From Castor canadensis (Eukaryota > Chordata > Mammalia > Rodentia > Castoridae): 64,000 nt of DNA. Made by a program: the position numbers and the translations under genes. The stretch spans positions 151,295,973 to 151,359,972 of the forward strand of contig NC_133389.1 in assembly GCF_047511655.1 (NCBI RefSeq). The letters are read 5' to 3'. Under the pieces are notes generated by a model. It was given only the letters and a program-made list of their open reading frames with translations. It had not been told where the DNA came from and did not search any database. Shown here piece after piece: positions 10,043-22,546 of the stretch; the stretch's first letter is position 1; the number at the start of each line of letters is the position of its first letter.

Positions 10043-10141
10043 GAGCTGGCAGAGTGACTCAGTTGGTAGAGTGCCTGCCTAACAAGTGTGAGGCCCTGAG
10101 TTCAAACCCCAGTACCACCATCAAAAAAAAAAAAAAAAAAA
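10043..10141 (+). repeat. ID-type SINE with target-site duplication
   Basis: GCTGGCAGAGTGACTCAG ... GAGTTCAAACCCCAGTACC plus poly(A). It is flanked by near-identical AGTCA(A/G)GGACCTGGAA at about 10027 and 10141, so the insertion boundaries are clear. Confidence 0.85.
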
Positions 10142-10989
10142 GTCAGGGACCTGGAACAAAACCCTGAGAGGACGATTTCTAACTTAAAAAGGAATTTTCA
10201 CAAACTCTCACCAGCCACTTGTGACAGTTAACTTTATTACTCTGCTGCGACCCTCCAGGAGGTAGAACTGTTTCAACACCCTTTGAGAAAAACCATAGGT
10301 AGGGTAAATTGCCTTGTTTTTTTCTCTGTATCCCAGTATTAGCTTCTTTCCTTGCCTTTCCTGTGTGCTCATAAATGCCTTTTTTGTCAGAGACTTATTT
10401 TTTTTTAATGTCTTCTTGCTAATATTAATATCTCAAGGTTCACCCTCCCTAGAAAATAAAGGATCCCAAGAGGAGCTTGAAAAATAAGACTTTCCTCATT
10501 AGCCCTCACATATCCCATTCCTGGATTAGAGGGGACAAAGCTGGCTGGATGAGAATTGTAGAAGGTTTGGTCAGCCAATTCTTGTAGCTGCCAGTCCTCC
10601 CATCCGCACTGTGAGGTTTCTTTTCTGAGATCTAGTGAAGGATTCTGGAATAATGTCCAGAGATCAGCTTCACAAGCAGCATTCTTTACTGATCCTAAAC
10701 ACTCAGGAAATTATGGTGGACTCTCAGCATCTCTCTTGTTGTTTCCTTACACTTGACTCTGTACCTTTTCTTGCAACCTTGCCTCTGCCACTAACTATGC
10801 TTTTTACTCTACTCAAGAATTGATGGGCCCTCCCTCTCCCAGGGGTCACGCTCTAGTGTTGACTGTGTCTCCACCTTTAGCACCTCTGTCTCTCCTTACA
10901 GTCCACATGGATTCTTGAATATATTTTCACTTTCTATTCTTAGTTCGTTTTGGTGAAGGAATTATAAAGTATCTGTCCAGCTTTTTCTA

Positions 10990-13690
10990 TATTTCATACA
11001 GATACAGTCTGAATGGACCATGTCCAACTTATTCTGGATAGTCCACTTTGGTTTCATTTAAGAGATAAAGAAATGGCATCAACTCTTGGATCCTTCATGG
11101 CCTTAATTCAGCATTTGCTGTTATGTGACTATGAGATGAAACTTAATTTACACCACTCTCAGTGGAATCCCCTTCCTGATAAAGTGGGAGACTGTGTATA
11201 AATACCTTTAAAACAGAAGTTGTTTCCCTTGAGCTTCCCTTGATGGAAGTTGAAGAGAGAGGGGCATTAATAAGTTATTTCCCTGAAGAGCCCCTTGGAA
11301 TCCCTGAGGAAATTTCCCTAGCAGTGAATCCTCAGGTTTGGGACACAGAGACACCTGGCAAGGCTACTGATGCACAGACAATACATATTCACTTAAAGGA
11401 CTCTACTCATTTTCCTTACCCTATTAAGCCTTACCACCATTAAGGGGCTTCAGCTTTTAATTACACAGTTTGTTAAATTTGGACTTTTAGTACAATGTGA
11501 GTTTCCCTGTAATTGTTTTCAGAGTATGGACTTGTACAAGACTTAGGAGAAATAAATGAAGCTATAGTGCCAAATTCCTATAATATCTTAGCACAAATAC
11601 CTGCTGAAACTTCTTGGTTTACTGTAGTTGATTTAAAGGATGCTTTCTTTTGCATTCCTCTAGACTTAAAATCTCAGTTTTTGTTTGTTTTTAAATGGAT
11701 TGAGCCAGATACACTAGAGGCAACTCAGTGTATTTAGATGGTACCGCCTCCGGGTTTAGAGACAGTGCACACTTCTTTGGAAATGCTCTGGCCAAGGAAT
11801 TATGAACCACAGCACTTGGCCAAGGGGCTTTAATCCAATATGTGGATTATTTGCTAATCTGTAGTCCAACAAAGTTAGACTTAGACAAAAACCATTCAAG
11901 TTCTTAATTTTCTGGGATCAGCAGGGTATCAAGTGTCACCCTACAAAGCTCAGATGTCAAAATAAGAGGTTAAATACCTGGGAAATATACTAAAACCTGG
12001 GGAGTACACTTTGGCTCCTAAAAGAAAGACTGCCATACCATAGGTAGCATCCCCCTTACAGCTAAAAGCATTCTTGGGGGTAGTGGGGTTCTATAGGATA
12101 TGGGTCACAGGATTTGACCTCACAGCAACACCTCTGTATGAGGCTCCCCAGAGCTCTGTTGAGGAGTCCTTAAAATGGATTGGCAAACAGCAGCAAGCAT
12201 TTGATAAATTGAAGGAATTTTTGATGTTGTCTCTGGGTCTGGGAACCCAAAGCTAGGTAAGCTTTTCACTTTCTATGTGGCAGAAAGGCAGGGAATAGTC
12301 CTGGGGTTGACACCCCCAAATCATGTGATGAACCTTGACTGGTAGCTTTTCATATATTTATTTATGTATTTTTAACAATTGGATGCTGCATCTTCTGGTA
12401 GCTAAGGTGCATCAGAATTGTTACAGCCTCAGCACTTCTCCAAATTAACTTTGAGAAGTCCCTCAGAAGTACAAACTTACATCAAGTAAAAAGTGTATTA
12501 GAATGTAAGGGTCACCAATGAGTAAATATCAGGCCCTTCTGCTAGACGGTCCTGAAGTTACCCTGAAAACCTGCAATACTTTAAATTCTGCCACTTTTAC
12601 CTATCCCAAATGAGGAACTGTTCTATTCTTGTACAGAAATATTCAATTAGAGTTGCTGTAGCAGGTCCGCTCTAAAAGATAAGCCATTAGAAAATTCTGA
12701 TGAAGAATGACTTACAGATGGAAGTAGTTTCATCAAAGACTGAAAGAGACTGGCAGGGTATGCAGTAGCCAATCAGTGGATTGTAACAGAAGCAAAGCCT
12801 CTCCCCCCTAACACCCCAGCATGAAAGGATGAATTAATTGCTCTGACCTGAGTATGACAATTGGGAAAAGATAAGAGGCTTAATATCTGTTCTGGCCCCA
12901 AATATGCATTTTTGGTTCTATTAACAACTGATAACTCCCCAATAAAAAATGGATCTGAGATCTTAGCCCTATTAAAAGTTATCTGGGAACCTTCATACAT
13001 AGCTGTTATGCATTATAAGGGTCATCAAAGGTCAGGTTGCCCAGCGAGTTGTGGAAATGCCATTGCAGACAGAGTGGTAAACAGGCTGCATAAACTTGTT
13101 GTATGGAAATGGCTTTAATTCCCTCTAAGCCTAAATTACTTGACAATCTCCAATATTCACAGTTAGATAAGAAATGGGGATCCTATGGCTGGTGGATAAG
13201 AGAAGGTGACCATAAAGTATTGATACTACAGGCAGATCAACGGAAGATTATAAAAAGCCTCCATGACTCCTGTCATTTGGGCCAAGATGCACTTATACTG
13301 CTAGTCTCTGAGAAACCGCAAGAGAGAGTGTGTGGGTGCAGGCCTCTCCATAATGTAAGAAATACCTTAACTTGCCTTCTCTGCTTACAAAATAATCTGG
13401 GAGGAAATCTAAGGCCTCCCTCCTTAGCCCAGTTATAGCAGAGGAACTTTTCCAGGTGAAAACTGGCAATTGGATTTCACCCGGATGCCAGGGATATAAA
13501 TATTTGCTAGGATATGTGGACACTTTCTCAAAATAGAGACCTTTCCAACACTTGGAAAAAGCTCAAGAAGTTTGCTAAGACAGTTCCTAAGTTTAGATTG
13601 CCATTGTTACTATGAAGTGATAATGGTCCATCCTTTACCTCATAAAAAACTCTGGGCCTCTCCAAAGCACTGGTAAGGGAGGCTAGAAGA
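10990..13690 (+). pseudogene. Gamma-type (class I) ERV pol remains
   Basis: In order along the + strand: a protease-to-reverse-transcriptase junction-like segment (11240-11440), an RT segment with the V-D-L-K-D-A-F-F core (11513-11737), a thumb/connection-like segment (12074-12256), an RNase H-like segment (12861-13075) and integrase-like zinc and core pieces (13100-13530). All lie in different frames with many stops and gaps, so this is a dead provirus. There is no env before the LTR at 13709. gag is not recognisable upstream, so the 5' part is lost or too diverged. Confidence 0.72.
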
Positions 13691-13708
13691 AGAAAAGTTT
13701 GGGCCTCA

Positions 13709-14017
13709 TGTAGGTTGCCCAGGGATGGCCCAGATCACCCGCACTTTGTGGGGAATCGCCCATGCCCCTCCCCACTCACTGATTATTGGATAGGAATCTC
13801 TTGGGTCTGCCTTTCCCATTGGTTAGTGTGGGTTTTAAAAGCACTGAAAAAGAAAAGCATGCTCTCTCTGCCGGCAGACTCCACCTGCACCCCACCAGGT
13901 TCCCTTTGCATTTTCCTTGCCCTAACATTTAATAAACGCTGTTTACACCCACGTGTTCTGCTTGGATTGTCAATCGCCAATATTCAGGTCTTCTGGAAAC
14001 ACCGTGTGCCATTAACA
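13709..14017 (+). mobile_element. LTR (copy 1 of a pair with 19458-19766)
   Basis: It starts TGTAGGTTGCCC and ends ATTAACA. It contains CCCATTGGTTA (CCAAT-type), TTTTAAAAGC (TATA-like) and TTAATAAACG (polyadenylation signal). A purine-rich tract AGAAGAAGAAAAG lies just upstream. It is the likely 3' LTR of the pol remains at 10990-13690. Confidence 0.75.
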
Positions 14018-14099
14018 TGTGGAGAGGCACAGGGCCAGAGGGCAGAGAGGAATGGGTTAGAAGAAAACAAATCAATAAACAAAGCATTTTACCTTTTCT

Positions 14100-14935
14100 T
14101 TTTTAAAATTCCTGGCTGGCTTTGCCCTTGGGCCTACGAATGGTGCAGGCCCTGGCCCCGCCTGTCAGCATGGGGGAAGCCACACCTAGCCAGCTACAGG
14201 GCTGCTTCTTCATGCGAGCTGCAACACTTGTACCTGCAGCTGCAGCACGTAAGGAAGCCACAACACCTGCGCACATGTGCGCACGCTCTTGCCCTCAAAC
14301 CCTGTCTCCCCATGCTGGCAGCCTCTGCCCAGCAGCCTCTAGCTGGAAGGCTTGCAGTGCCTGAGCGGGCTGGAAGGGGGAGCACAAAAGCACTGCTGGT
14401 CCGCTTCCACCGCCAGTGGGAAGGCCAGGGAGGCGTGGGGCACTGGGGGTGCAACAGGCGATGGCCCAGGTGAAGAGGAAGATAGCTTTGAAACAGGGTG
14501 GTAAAACATGCTAAACTGCCAGTTAAAAGCTGGCAGCCTCAGACGGGGCTGTAAAGCATGAGGAATTGCCCATTAAAACCATGCAAAAAGTTCAGGACCA
14601 AGATAAAGGGCACCATGCAGAGATAAACACTCATTCCTGCCTTCCTCTGTCTCCACTTGTAAATAAACTTTCCAAAGCAGGACTCCCCTGCTGTTCTTAT
14701 CTAAACAACCTTAGGTCTCTAACTCACTACTAGCCCCTAATTGATGGGAGAGCACATTCCTTGCAACCTGATGCCCTGCACTGCCTTTTACATATCCTGT
14801 GAATCCTTTGTTCAGGAACATGTCTGGGCCCACTGTCCTAAAATAAAATCTGAGTTCTCCACTCCTCCCAGTGTCATGTCGCTTGGTTTCTCTCTGTCAA
14901 AATTTCCCCAACACAGGAACCCACTGGGATAACAA
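14100..14935 (+). mobile_element. GC-rich block and a second LTR-like sequence
   Basis: 14110-14470 is GC-rich with no recognisable gene. 14500-14935 has two AATAAA-type signals (14660, 14843) and ends in a U5-like CT-rich region, as in an LTR of a different family. I assign no coding function; an open frame at 13715-14473 spans the LTR boundary and is chance. Confidence 0.4.
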
Positions 14936-15065
14936 GCTTCCCCAGCTGCGTTTTGCAGTGGCTCCCCCAGACCCTTGACAGCAGCTGTGACAGGAGGGGG
15001 CTACATGCCCCAAGACCTGGATCCATAGACCCCACTCCAATGAATGCCAGAAAAAAAAAAAGTGG

Positions 15066-15264
15066 TTTTTGTGTGTGTGTGTGTGTTACTGGGGTTTGAA
15101 CTTGGTCTACACCTTGAGCCACTCCACCAGCCCTTTTTTGTGAAGGGTTTTTTTGACGTACGGTCTGGTGAACTATTTGCCCAGGTTGGCTTCAAACTGC
15201 GATCCTCCTGATCTCTGTCTTCTGAGTAATTAGGATTACAAGCATGAGCCACCTTCTGCCCACC
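15066..15264 (-). repeat. Composite B1/ID-like SINE, antisense, with (GT)n
   Basis: Same family as at 4410. A GTGTGTGTGTGTG stretch has replaced part of the tail at 15071-15085. Confidence 0.78.
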
Positions 15265-15299
15265 AAAAAAGGTTTTTTTAATGGCACCACCTCTGGTGA

Positions 15300-16169
15300 C
15301 CAAGGTCCAGTGCCTGGTTGGACAACCTTTTTCCTATCTGCAGCCTTCTCTCTCTTCCTCCTCTGACCCATTCCCTTGCCTGCCTACCCACCAGGCCTGT
15401 TTGCCCTGGGCACCCCATCCCAATTATCACCCCTACTCTCCTTGTCCCTATGGCCTATAGGAGTTATGGAAGCACTCACCCTAAGGTCACATCTCCCTAT
15501 CCCAGGGACACATACCACCTCACTGATGGAATTAATGGGAATGAGTTCAGCCAAATTCTAAAGGTAGTCTCTAAGTCTCCCTTCTTTGAGGAAGCTAACA
15601 AGGGCTAACTACAGGACTCTAGCAATACGGCACCAGAAGGCCATGAATTTGAATCCCACCTTAGTCTGCTTCAATTATTTGGTCTTTTCATTAGGATGAC
15701 TAACTCCTATGGACACTTATCTCTCAGGGGGAGATAACTTTTATTCCTATAACAGATTGCTATTTTGAGCCTGTATGTTGCATGTAACACTATTTGTGTT
15801 CCATTTGAGAGACCCTTTGGAGAGACCATGTGTTCAGAGGAATTGCTGCCACCATGACGGAGCCACCATGTGCTCAAGGCCATCTTGCTACTCCCTAGGG
15901 ATAGACACCATCTTTCTTTTCCATCCTCTAGAAAAATTATAACTTATGGTTAATATTCTCTAAATTAATATCATTTTTAATACATGTTGTTTTTACTACA
16001 TTAATCTGTTAAGGACTAGACAAAAAATAGAGTGTGTTAAAGAGCTGTCATAAACTACTTAAGAATCTAGCTGACTAATCTACTAATGATAATGACAACA
16101 AGTAATTTAAGAGTACACTCTGAATTAATGTGATTGTTTTTTGTGTCATTGTGTGTGTTTTCTGTGTGT
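15300..16169 (+). mobile_element. ERV internal sequence (unassigned, non-coding leader type)
   Basis: 15318-15608 is a proline-rich open stretch that could be a gag remnant but has no diagnostic motif. 16040-16169 contains a GTGTCATTGTGTGTG leader segment that recurs inverted at about 31890-31990. The strand is inferred from the flanking LTRs. Confidence 0.4.
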
Positions 16170-16417
16170 GTCTTTATCTTCTACCAATTATGGCCACCAC
16201 TTTTTTAATTTTGTTTTGAGCTCATATTCTTTGGCATACCTAGGTGAAAACACAGAGGTTTTGATCTAGGCTTGCCAAAGAACATCAAATGTATGAGCTC
16301 AAAAAAAATTGGTGGCCACAATTGGTATATGTCTTTGTCTTCTATCAACTTGGCCACCAAATTTTTTTTTTTGAGCTCATACATTTGCTGTTCTTTGGCA
16401 TGCCTATGTCAAAACAT
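16170..16417. repeat. Three alternating inverted copies of a ~70-bp module
   Basis: Module A (+, about 16183-16254), module B (-, about 16259-16333) and module C (+, about 16340-16416) all carry the order GGCCACCA, T-run, GAGCTCATA, TTCTTTGGCA, GCCTA and TCAAAAC (A is more diverged). A/B and B/C can each form a long hairpin. Confidence 0.8.
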
Positions 16418-19400
16418 CTGTGTGGGTAGATGTCTTTAGGCTACTTTTATAAAGTTAAGTGCACAACTGTCTCAAAAGTTATCTAAAGTTCTAATCCCAA
16501 TCAGGCCTAACTATTCTCTGCCTTAGGATCAAAGAAAATTTATAAACAATAGTCTCAATCTGTTTCATTCTACCATGAGTATAATTTATACTTAACTCTT
16601 TTATAATTAGGTTTATTGACCCATGTGCTCTTGTAGATTGCTATTATTAAAAGGATAGTTTAATTTTCTTCCTAAGTCTTTTAAAGTATAAGGTTACTAA
16701 GAGTTTTATTTAGAATAATGTTATCTAAATTTGGGTTTTTACAAAGGTTGTTTCAAGATACAAATTAAGGTCTTAAAGCTTATAAGTTTATATATGTGTG
16801 ATTGGGTTGGCTTTAGTTTAAAGTTTGCCTAGAGAGTTTTCTAAGGTCAAAATTTAAGGCATTAATGTGTGTTTAAAAAATGGATTTCTGTTTTATCAAA
16901 ATAACTATCAAGATCTTTTAGTGCTATAAGCTGATATAAAATTTCACCAAAACCGAACAAAAGCTCACCCTCCAGAGGGGAAAGGGTAATTAATCCTAAA
17001 ATACCAAATTATGCACATCATTAACTCTCAATAACTGAGCCTGTTGTTTTGGGCTCCAGGGCTACATACAGGTCAACAACAACCCTGCTATTTGTCCCAA
17101 GCCATTCTGTTATATTGTTATCTTTTCATTTTACATGTTGTTTTTGGCACTAGCCTCTTTGCCCAGTACATAATAGTTCTGATGCTTTAATAGTTGGGTC
17201 AACATTCAGGATCAGCATCCCATTTAGGAACCCTCATGCAGGGGTGGAAAGATGGGCCCTTAGGAGACCAGATGAATTGAAGTCAGGGCACCCTGCTGCT
17301 CACTTGCTCCAGAGATGTCTGATGGAACTAGGTCAAATGGACCTGTACTGGAGGCTTCCTTGATACAAGGGGGATGCTTCACGGGTCTTGGAAGTCTCTC
17401 TCTCAGAGGGCAAAGACCCCACTTTATGTTTCCCTCTCTCTCCTCCCGCCAGCATATGAGGAGCCAACATACTCACCATTTGGCTGTATCCTTAAATACT
17501 GGGAGTGCTTTGATCCTGCAAACCCAAAACAGATGATTAGTTCTTTCCATAGTCCATTTAAAATTATTTACTGTTCTTTACATCCTGCCTAAATTAGTCT
17601 CTTGCCAAATGCAAAAACCATAAGGTATTTTCCTTGTAACACTGAAAAAAAAAAGTTTACGTACAAATTCTTTTAAATGGTTCTACTACTACTAGTGCCT
17701 TATATGTGTAATTAAATGTTATAAATCATTTGCAAAGTTAAAAATGTATACAGTAAACAGCTATAGTTATTTTACCTAAACACATTCTATCTAATAAGGT
17801 TTTGGACACTTCTGCTCTTTATAACAAATGCTAAAAGTTCTGCCATTTAGGACTGACATCTGTTTATTAGATAAACCAACTGACATTGGCTAGATAAACA
17901 TTGTTTCATATAAATGATATACAATTAAGCATTAAAACAGGGGCTATTTAAAATTACTAACATTTCTTTCTCCTAACCATTAAAAAATTTAGGGTTTTTA
18001 AATTAGCAGTACTGTATTAAGTTATGGTACTGATAACCATAACTTGTTATTTAATCAAAATTCAAGGTTTAAACTGTGATTAACTATGGTTACTTTAAGT
18101 TTTGTCATTATAGTTCTGATCCTTCAGGCAAACCCATGAAAAACGATTCTGACAAACGCTTATTTATCAACTAGGACATTTTAAGTATTGGGCTCATTTT
18201 GTATTTTATAACTGTAACCTACTGGCACTTTACAGCAATTTAAAGGTGTCAGTACATCCACGGTGGGACAGACAATTAGATTTAATTAAGACCAATTTAA
18301 GAGCCATTTTTAAAATAAATCTCTTTATTGATTAATTTGGCCATAAGTTCACATTGGCACAGTCTTCTGATCTGTTCAATGTGTTACTCCCCCTCCTCTG
18401 TGGGACAAAATCTTACTTTCTTGACTTTCTGGGAGAAGCCACTCCTGCTCCAATGGACAAAACTACCAAATTGACAGAATCTTCAGAGACAACTGTTCAG
18501 AGGAATAGCTTAAAAGGATGTGACCCCTGAGCGGTCAACATCCCCAGCTTCAGAGGAACAAGTGGCATTCAGCTGCCTAAGAGATCAAAAGGACTGCACA
18601 AATGAGGGGACTTCTCCAGATCCAGATAGAGTCAATTATGCCAGGCCTCTAAAAATAACCAAAGTCAAGAGATTTTAAAAAGGGGCTCTCATGCATGTGC
18701 TCTAATATTTAAGCCTTCTAGACTTCTGGCAAAAGGCAAACTCATGTCTTTGGCCAATGCCTTCTGTTTAAGCAAACACAATATAACTTTCAATGGTGTC
18801 TAATTTCTGCCTAGGGACCCTGTGAGTCTCCTTTCTGTACAGAACTGACTCACTGATGTTTACTCTCTAATTGGACTGACACCTGCCCTCTGACACATCT
18901 GACTTCTAATATGGTCAGCCCTTAACTACCCACTATAATGACAGTCTAAAATAGATGGCCTTCTGAGAGTTAAAAATAGCTACAGATCTAAACACCTGTG
19001 GGCAAAATAACCATAAGGCTCTCTGTCATTTTTCAAAATGAAAAGTTAGATTCTTTATTCTTCCTGCTACACCTGGCAGGGCCCCTTCTGATGTTCTTAA
19101 CATTGTTAATGCTCAGGTCATATATTTTAAACCAGATTTATCTCTTCCATGATAAAAGCCTTCAGGACCCAAATCATGAGGCAGTGGGGCTATTGCTCTT
19201 TACAGATGAGCTCCATGAGCAACCCAGATCTCCGTGAGGTACCTTGACTGTGATGAGCAGTAATTCAGACACCTTGTGTCCAAATGAGCCCAAGGGAATT
19301 TCCCTTTATAGATGGGGTCTGCTGCCCCTTGCCAGCTTGAAGCAGATAGTGAAGATGACCCGCCCCCCTTCAGCAACCCCCAAAAAAGAATTTTTTGGAA

Positions 19401-19457
19401 TATTGTCTCTTAGGGGGAATTTGAGGAAGGCTGGAAGAAGAAAAAGTTCAGGACTCA
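16418..19457 (+). mobile_element. AT-rich ERV internal sequence without readable genes
   Basis: No long open frames. It lies between two related LTRs in the same orientation (13709-14017 and 19458-19766). The end (19370-19457) carries a purine-rich tract similar to the one before the first LTR (AGAAGAAAAAG). Confidence 0.45.
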
Positions 19458-19766
19458 TGTAGGTTGCCCAGGGATGGCCAAGACCACCCACACCTGGCTA
19501 GGAACCTCCATATCCCTCCCCACTCATTGACTACTAAATGGGAATCTCCTGGGTCTGCCCTTCCCATTGGTTACTGTAGGTTTTAAAAGCACCTGGAAAA
19601 GAAAGCACTCTCTGCTGGCACCTCCTCCTGTACCTCATCAGGCTCCCCCTTGTATTTTCCCTTCCCTAATATTTAGTAAACTCCATTTACACCCACTTGT
19701 TCTGCTTGGATTCTTCCACACCAGAACGTAAGAACCAAGGTCTGGAAACACTGTTTGAGGTTAACA
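19458..19766 (+). mobile_element. LTR (copy 2 of the pair with 13709-14017)
   Basis: It starts TGTAGGTTGCCCAGGGATGG and ends TTAACA. It shares the CCCATTGGTTA box, TTTTAAAAGC and the (T)ATTTAGTAAAC polyadenylation region (diverged from AATAAA). By eye it is roughly 85% identical to copy 1. Confidence 0.75.
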
Positions 19767-20351
19767 CTGGGAATAAACTACCATTTACATACTTCTTGGC
19801 ACCCCTGGGCCTCAGGTAAAGTGGAAAGGGCTAACTTACAACTTAAAACTACATTGGCAAAGTGTGCCAAGAAACCTCTGAAACTTAGTTGAAATTGTTG
19901 CCTGTTGGCTTGCTGTGAATTAGGACTGCACCTTTCCCTACTTTTCCCTAGTTTAGGGAATCTTTACAAACTTTCAGTAGCCATCAGTGCCAAAATCAAA
20001 CAACCAAATAAAAACTCAACAACAACAAAAACCTACCAATTTGAGGCTGGCTAGTAAAAGACAAAGGAAAAAACTATCAAGGGACTCAACCCTCTTCAAC
20101 AAAAGATCACCCCCATGTTGGACTCCTCTTGGTCCCTGCCAGTACTGTCCTTGGACATTCCCTTTTGTGGTCATTTTATGGTCAGAACTGTGACTATAAG
20201 TCCCTCAAAAGATGAGGAAGTCTTTTGGCAGGTTCAGACCAGAAAATGGCACATCTTGGTAAAGGGAAATCTATACCCAATCTGGCCCCTCTGGTAAAAC
20301 CATCTACTTATGAATATTGGTGGCATCTCATGCATATAAAACCTGGGAATT

Positions 20352-20557
20352 GCTGGGCACCAGTGGCTCATGCCTGTAATCCTAGCTACTCAACAGGCAG
20401 AGATCAGGAGGATGGCAGTTCAAAGCCAGCCCAGGCAAATAGTTCATGAGACCCTATCTCCAAAAACTCTTCATAAAAACAGGCCTGATGGAGTGGCTCA
20501 AGTTGAAGGACCTGAGTTCAAACCACAGTACCACACACACACACACACACACACACA
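20352..20557 (+). repeat. Composite B1/ID-like SINE plus (CA)n
   Basis: GCTGGGCACCAGTGGCTC ... TCCTAGCTACTC ... GAGTTCAAACCACAGTACC, followed by a CA microsatellite at 20532-20557. Confidence 0.85.
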
Positions 20558-20587
20558 TAAAAACCCCACAAAAAACACAAAACACTC

Positions 20588-20925
20588 TGGGAATTACATA
20601 AGTGCATGTGTAGAATGTTGCGTGTGACACAAGAAGACCATGTCAATCAAGACTGTCAATTGCCCTAACCCCTCCTGAAAGTACCACCCAGATGTTTCTC
20701 ATCATTCAAACTTAAAACTTATAAATTGCCTACTGCACAAAGATCGGGAACCTTGAGCCATCTCGTCAGAGCCTGCTGCATGTTTGCAGTGTTCTTCCCT
20801 TCCTTCACTTTTTTCCTGCTTTTGTTGCCAATAAAACTTTGTTGCTGCTTTCCAATCCAGTTGTCTCTGTACAGCTCTTCGTTTGGGACTCTAAAGATCT
20901 TCCAAGGCCACCTACTGGTAACAAA
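20588..20925 (+). mobile_element. LTR-like sequence
   Basis: It contains a CCAATAAAACTTTG polyadenylation signal (about 20829) followed by a U5-like CT-rich segment ending TGGTAACA. The start is uncertain. AT-rich ERV-type internal sequence follows until the L1 at 21196. Confidence 0.5.
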
Positions 20926-22546
20926 ATGATACATCTAAGTAAAAGGATTTGGGTTTTAGCTATTTTTGTGTATGTTTGCACACCTGTGTGTATTGAATGT
21001 TATGTTTACGCCCTTGCCTGTGTAAATTGTGTGGTACCCAATTGGTTTACAGATAAGTGAGCACTCATGCATACTAAAACTGTTAAATTAGCTCAAATAC
21101 CTTTTTGTTCACATGAGTCACACAAATCTTTGTTAAATAAGCTAATTTAAATTTGTTAAGACAAAAGCAAAAATGTCTTTAAAATTGTTAACAGAGGGGA
21201 TTCCAAGATGGCGGCTAGAGGGAGGAAGCAAAAAGCATGCCTCCTAAAGTAAAATCTTGGAGAGACACTGGAGATACACCTTACAGGAAAAAACCACTGA
21301 GAAGAGACAAAACTTTTGACTCCTCCACACCTCCAGCCTGTGCATAGCATCTCCACTCCATGTTAAATGGAGAAACCAGGAGGGCTCCCACGCTGCCACC
21401 AGATGCCAGCACCCAATGGCTTGGGAAAACATGGCCTACAAGGTGAGCTAAGCGGTATGTGGTACTCCCATAGACAACACTGGGCCAGATCAGCATAGCC
21501 CCCTGGACAGACCGACCCCCCCACCCAGGGAAAAAAGAAAAAACAAAACTGAATAATAAGCAATAACAACAAAAAAGACACATAGCAAAGAGGGCGGGGC
21601 ACCCTGAGCGCCAAAGAGTGGGGAGGAGAAATCCCTCACAAGCCGCTAGAGAAGGCAGGAGTGGTGGCACACGCCAGCAACCAGGAGTGGGAAAGCTTGT
21701 AAAAGAGGCAGTGCGAGGAAAACTCCACAGGAGGGGGGGAAGACCCACTTCCCATGTGAACTGTAAATAAACATGCTGGCCTGAGAAAGTGGATGCAGTG
21801 TCACCTCCCCCAGTGTGCTTGGAAAGGGGAAAGCTAGGAGAACTCTGAGTAGACAAAGCCTGAAGAGCTAGGCAAGTGTTAAGCTCATTCCTGAGATCTG
21901 CATAAATAAAGCCTCCAGCAACAGTAGGCTGACAGCAGTGGGCAGGCGAGCCACAGCCTCAGATAGCCATTCACAGAATTGTCTCAAGACTCTTTTTTTT
22001 TCTCCCTACCTTTCATGAGACAACAACTGAACTACACCTGCATGCTAAAAAACTTATTGAAACTGTATTGCATTTGAACTTGGGACACTCTGTGGGTTTT
22101 TTGTTTTGTTTTGTTTTGTTTTAGCTTTTTTCCACTTTGATGAGACAACAACAGAACTACTTCTGAGACACCATCTCTAGGATTGGAGACTGAGGGATGA
22201 ACACCAAAATTATTAAGACAGAAACTTTATTGCATTTGAACTTGCAGATTTTTATTTTATTTTATTTTTCATTTAATTTTTTTATTTGCAATCCTCTCTC
22301 TGTCTCTCTAATGCCTGTTCAGCTTCCTGTTGATTAGTACACTATCTCTCTCTGTTTATATCTTTGAAACTTTTTTATGTTGTTTGTTTGTTTTTTTCTA
22401 CATGTTTATTTGTTTTTCCCTTTTTCTTTAACTTCTTTGCTTTCCATCTCCTCACCCTTCCATTCTAAATATTGCCATTGTTATTATTACAAGCTAGAAA
22501 ATACTTAATTGCACACAGTACAGGGACAATAACAACACCAAGGGCA

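Noticed and set aside
13715-14473. 252-codon open frame on the + strand
   Set aside because: It begins inside an LTR and runs through its polyadenylation region into GC-rich sequence; no motif, and GC-rich DNA has few stops by chance.
21281-21856. 191-codon minus-strand open frame
   Set aside because: It is antisense to the GC-rich 5' UTR of L1-A; the equivalent antisense frame appears in L1-B (47005-47526), so it reflects L1 composition.
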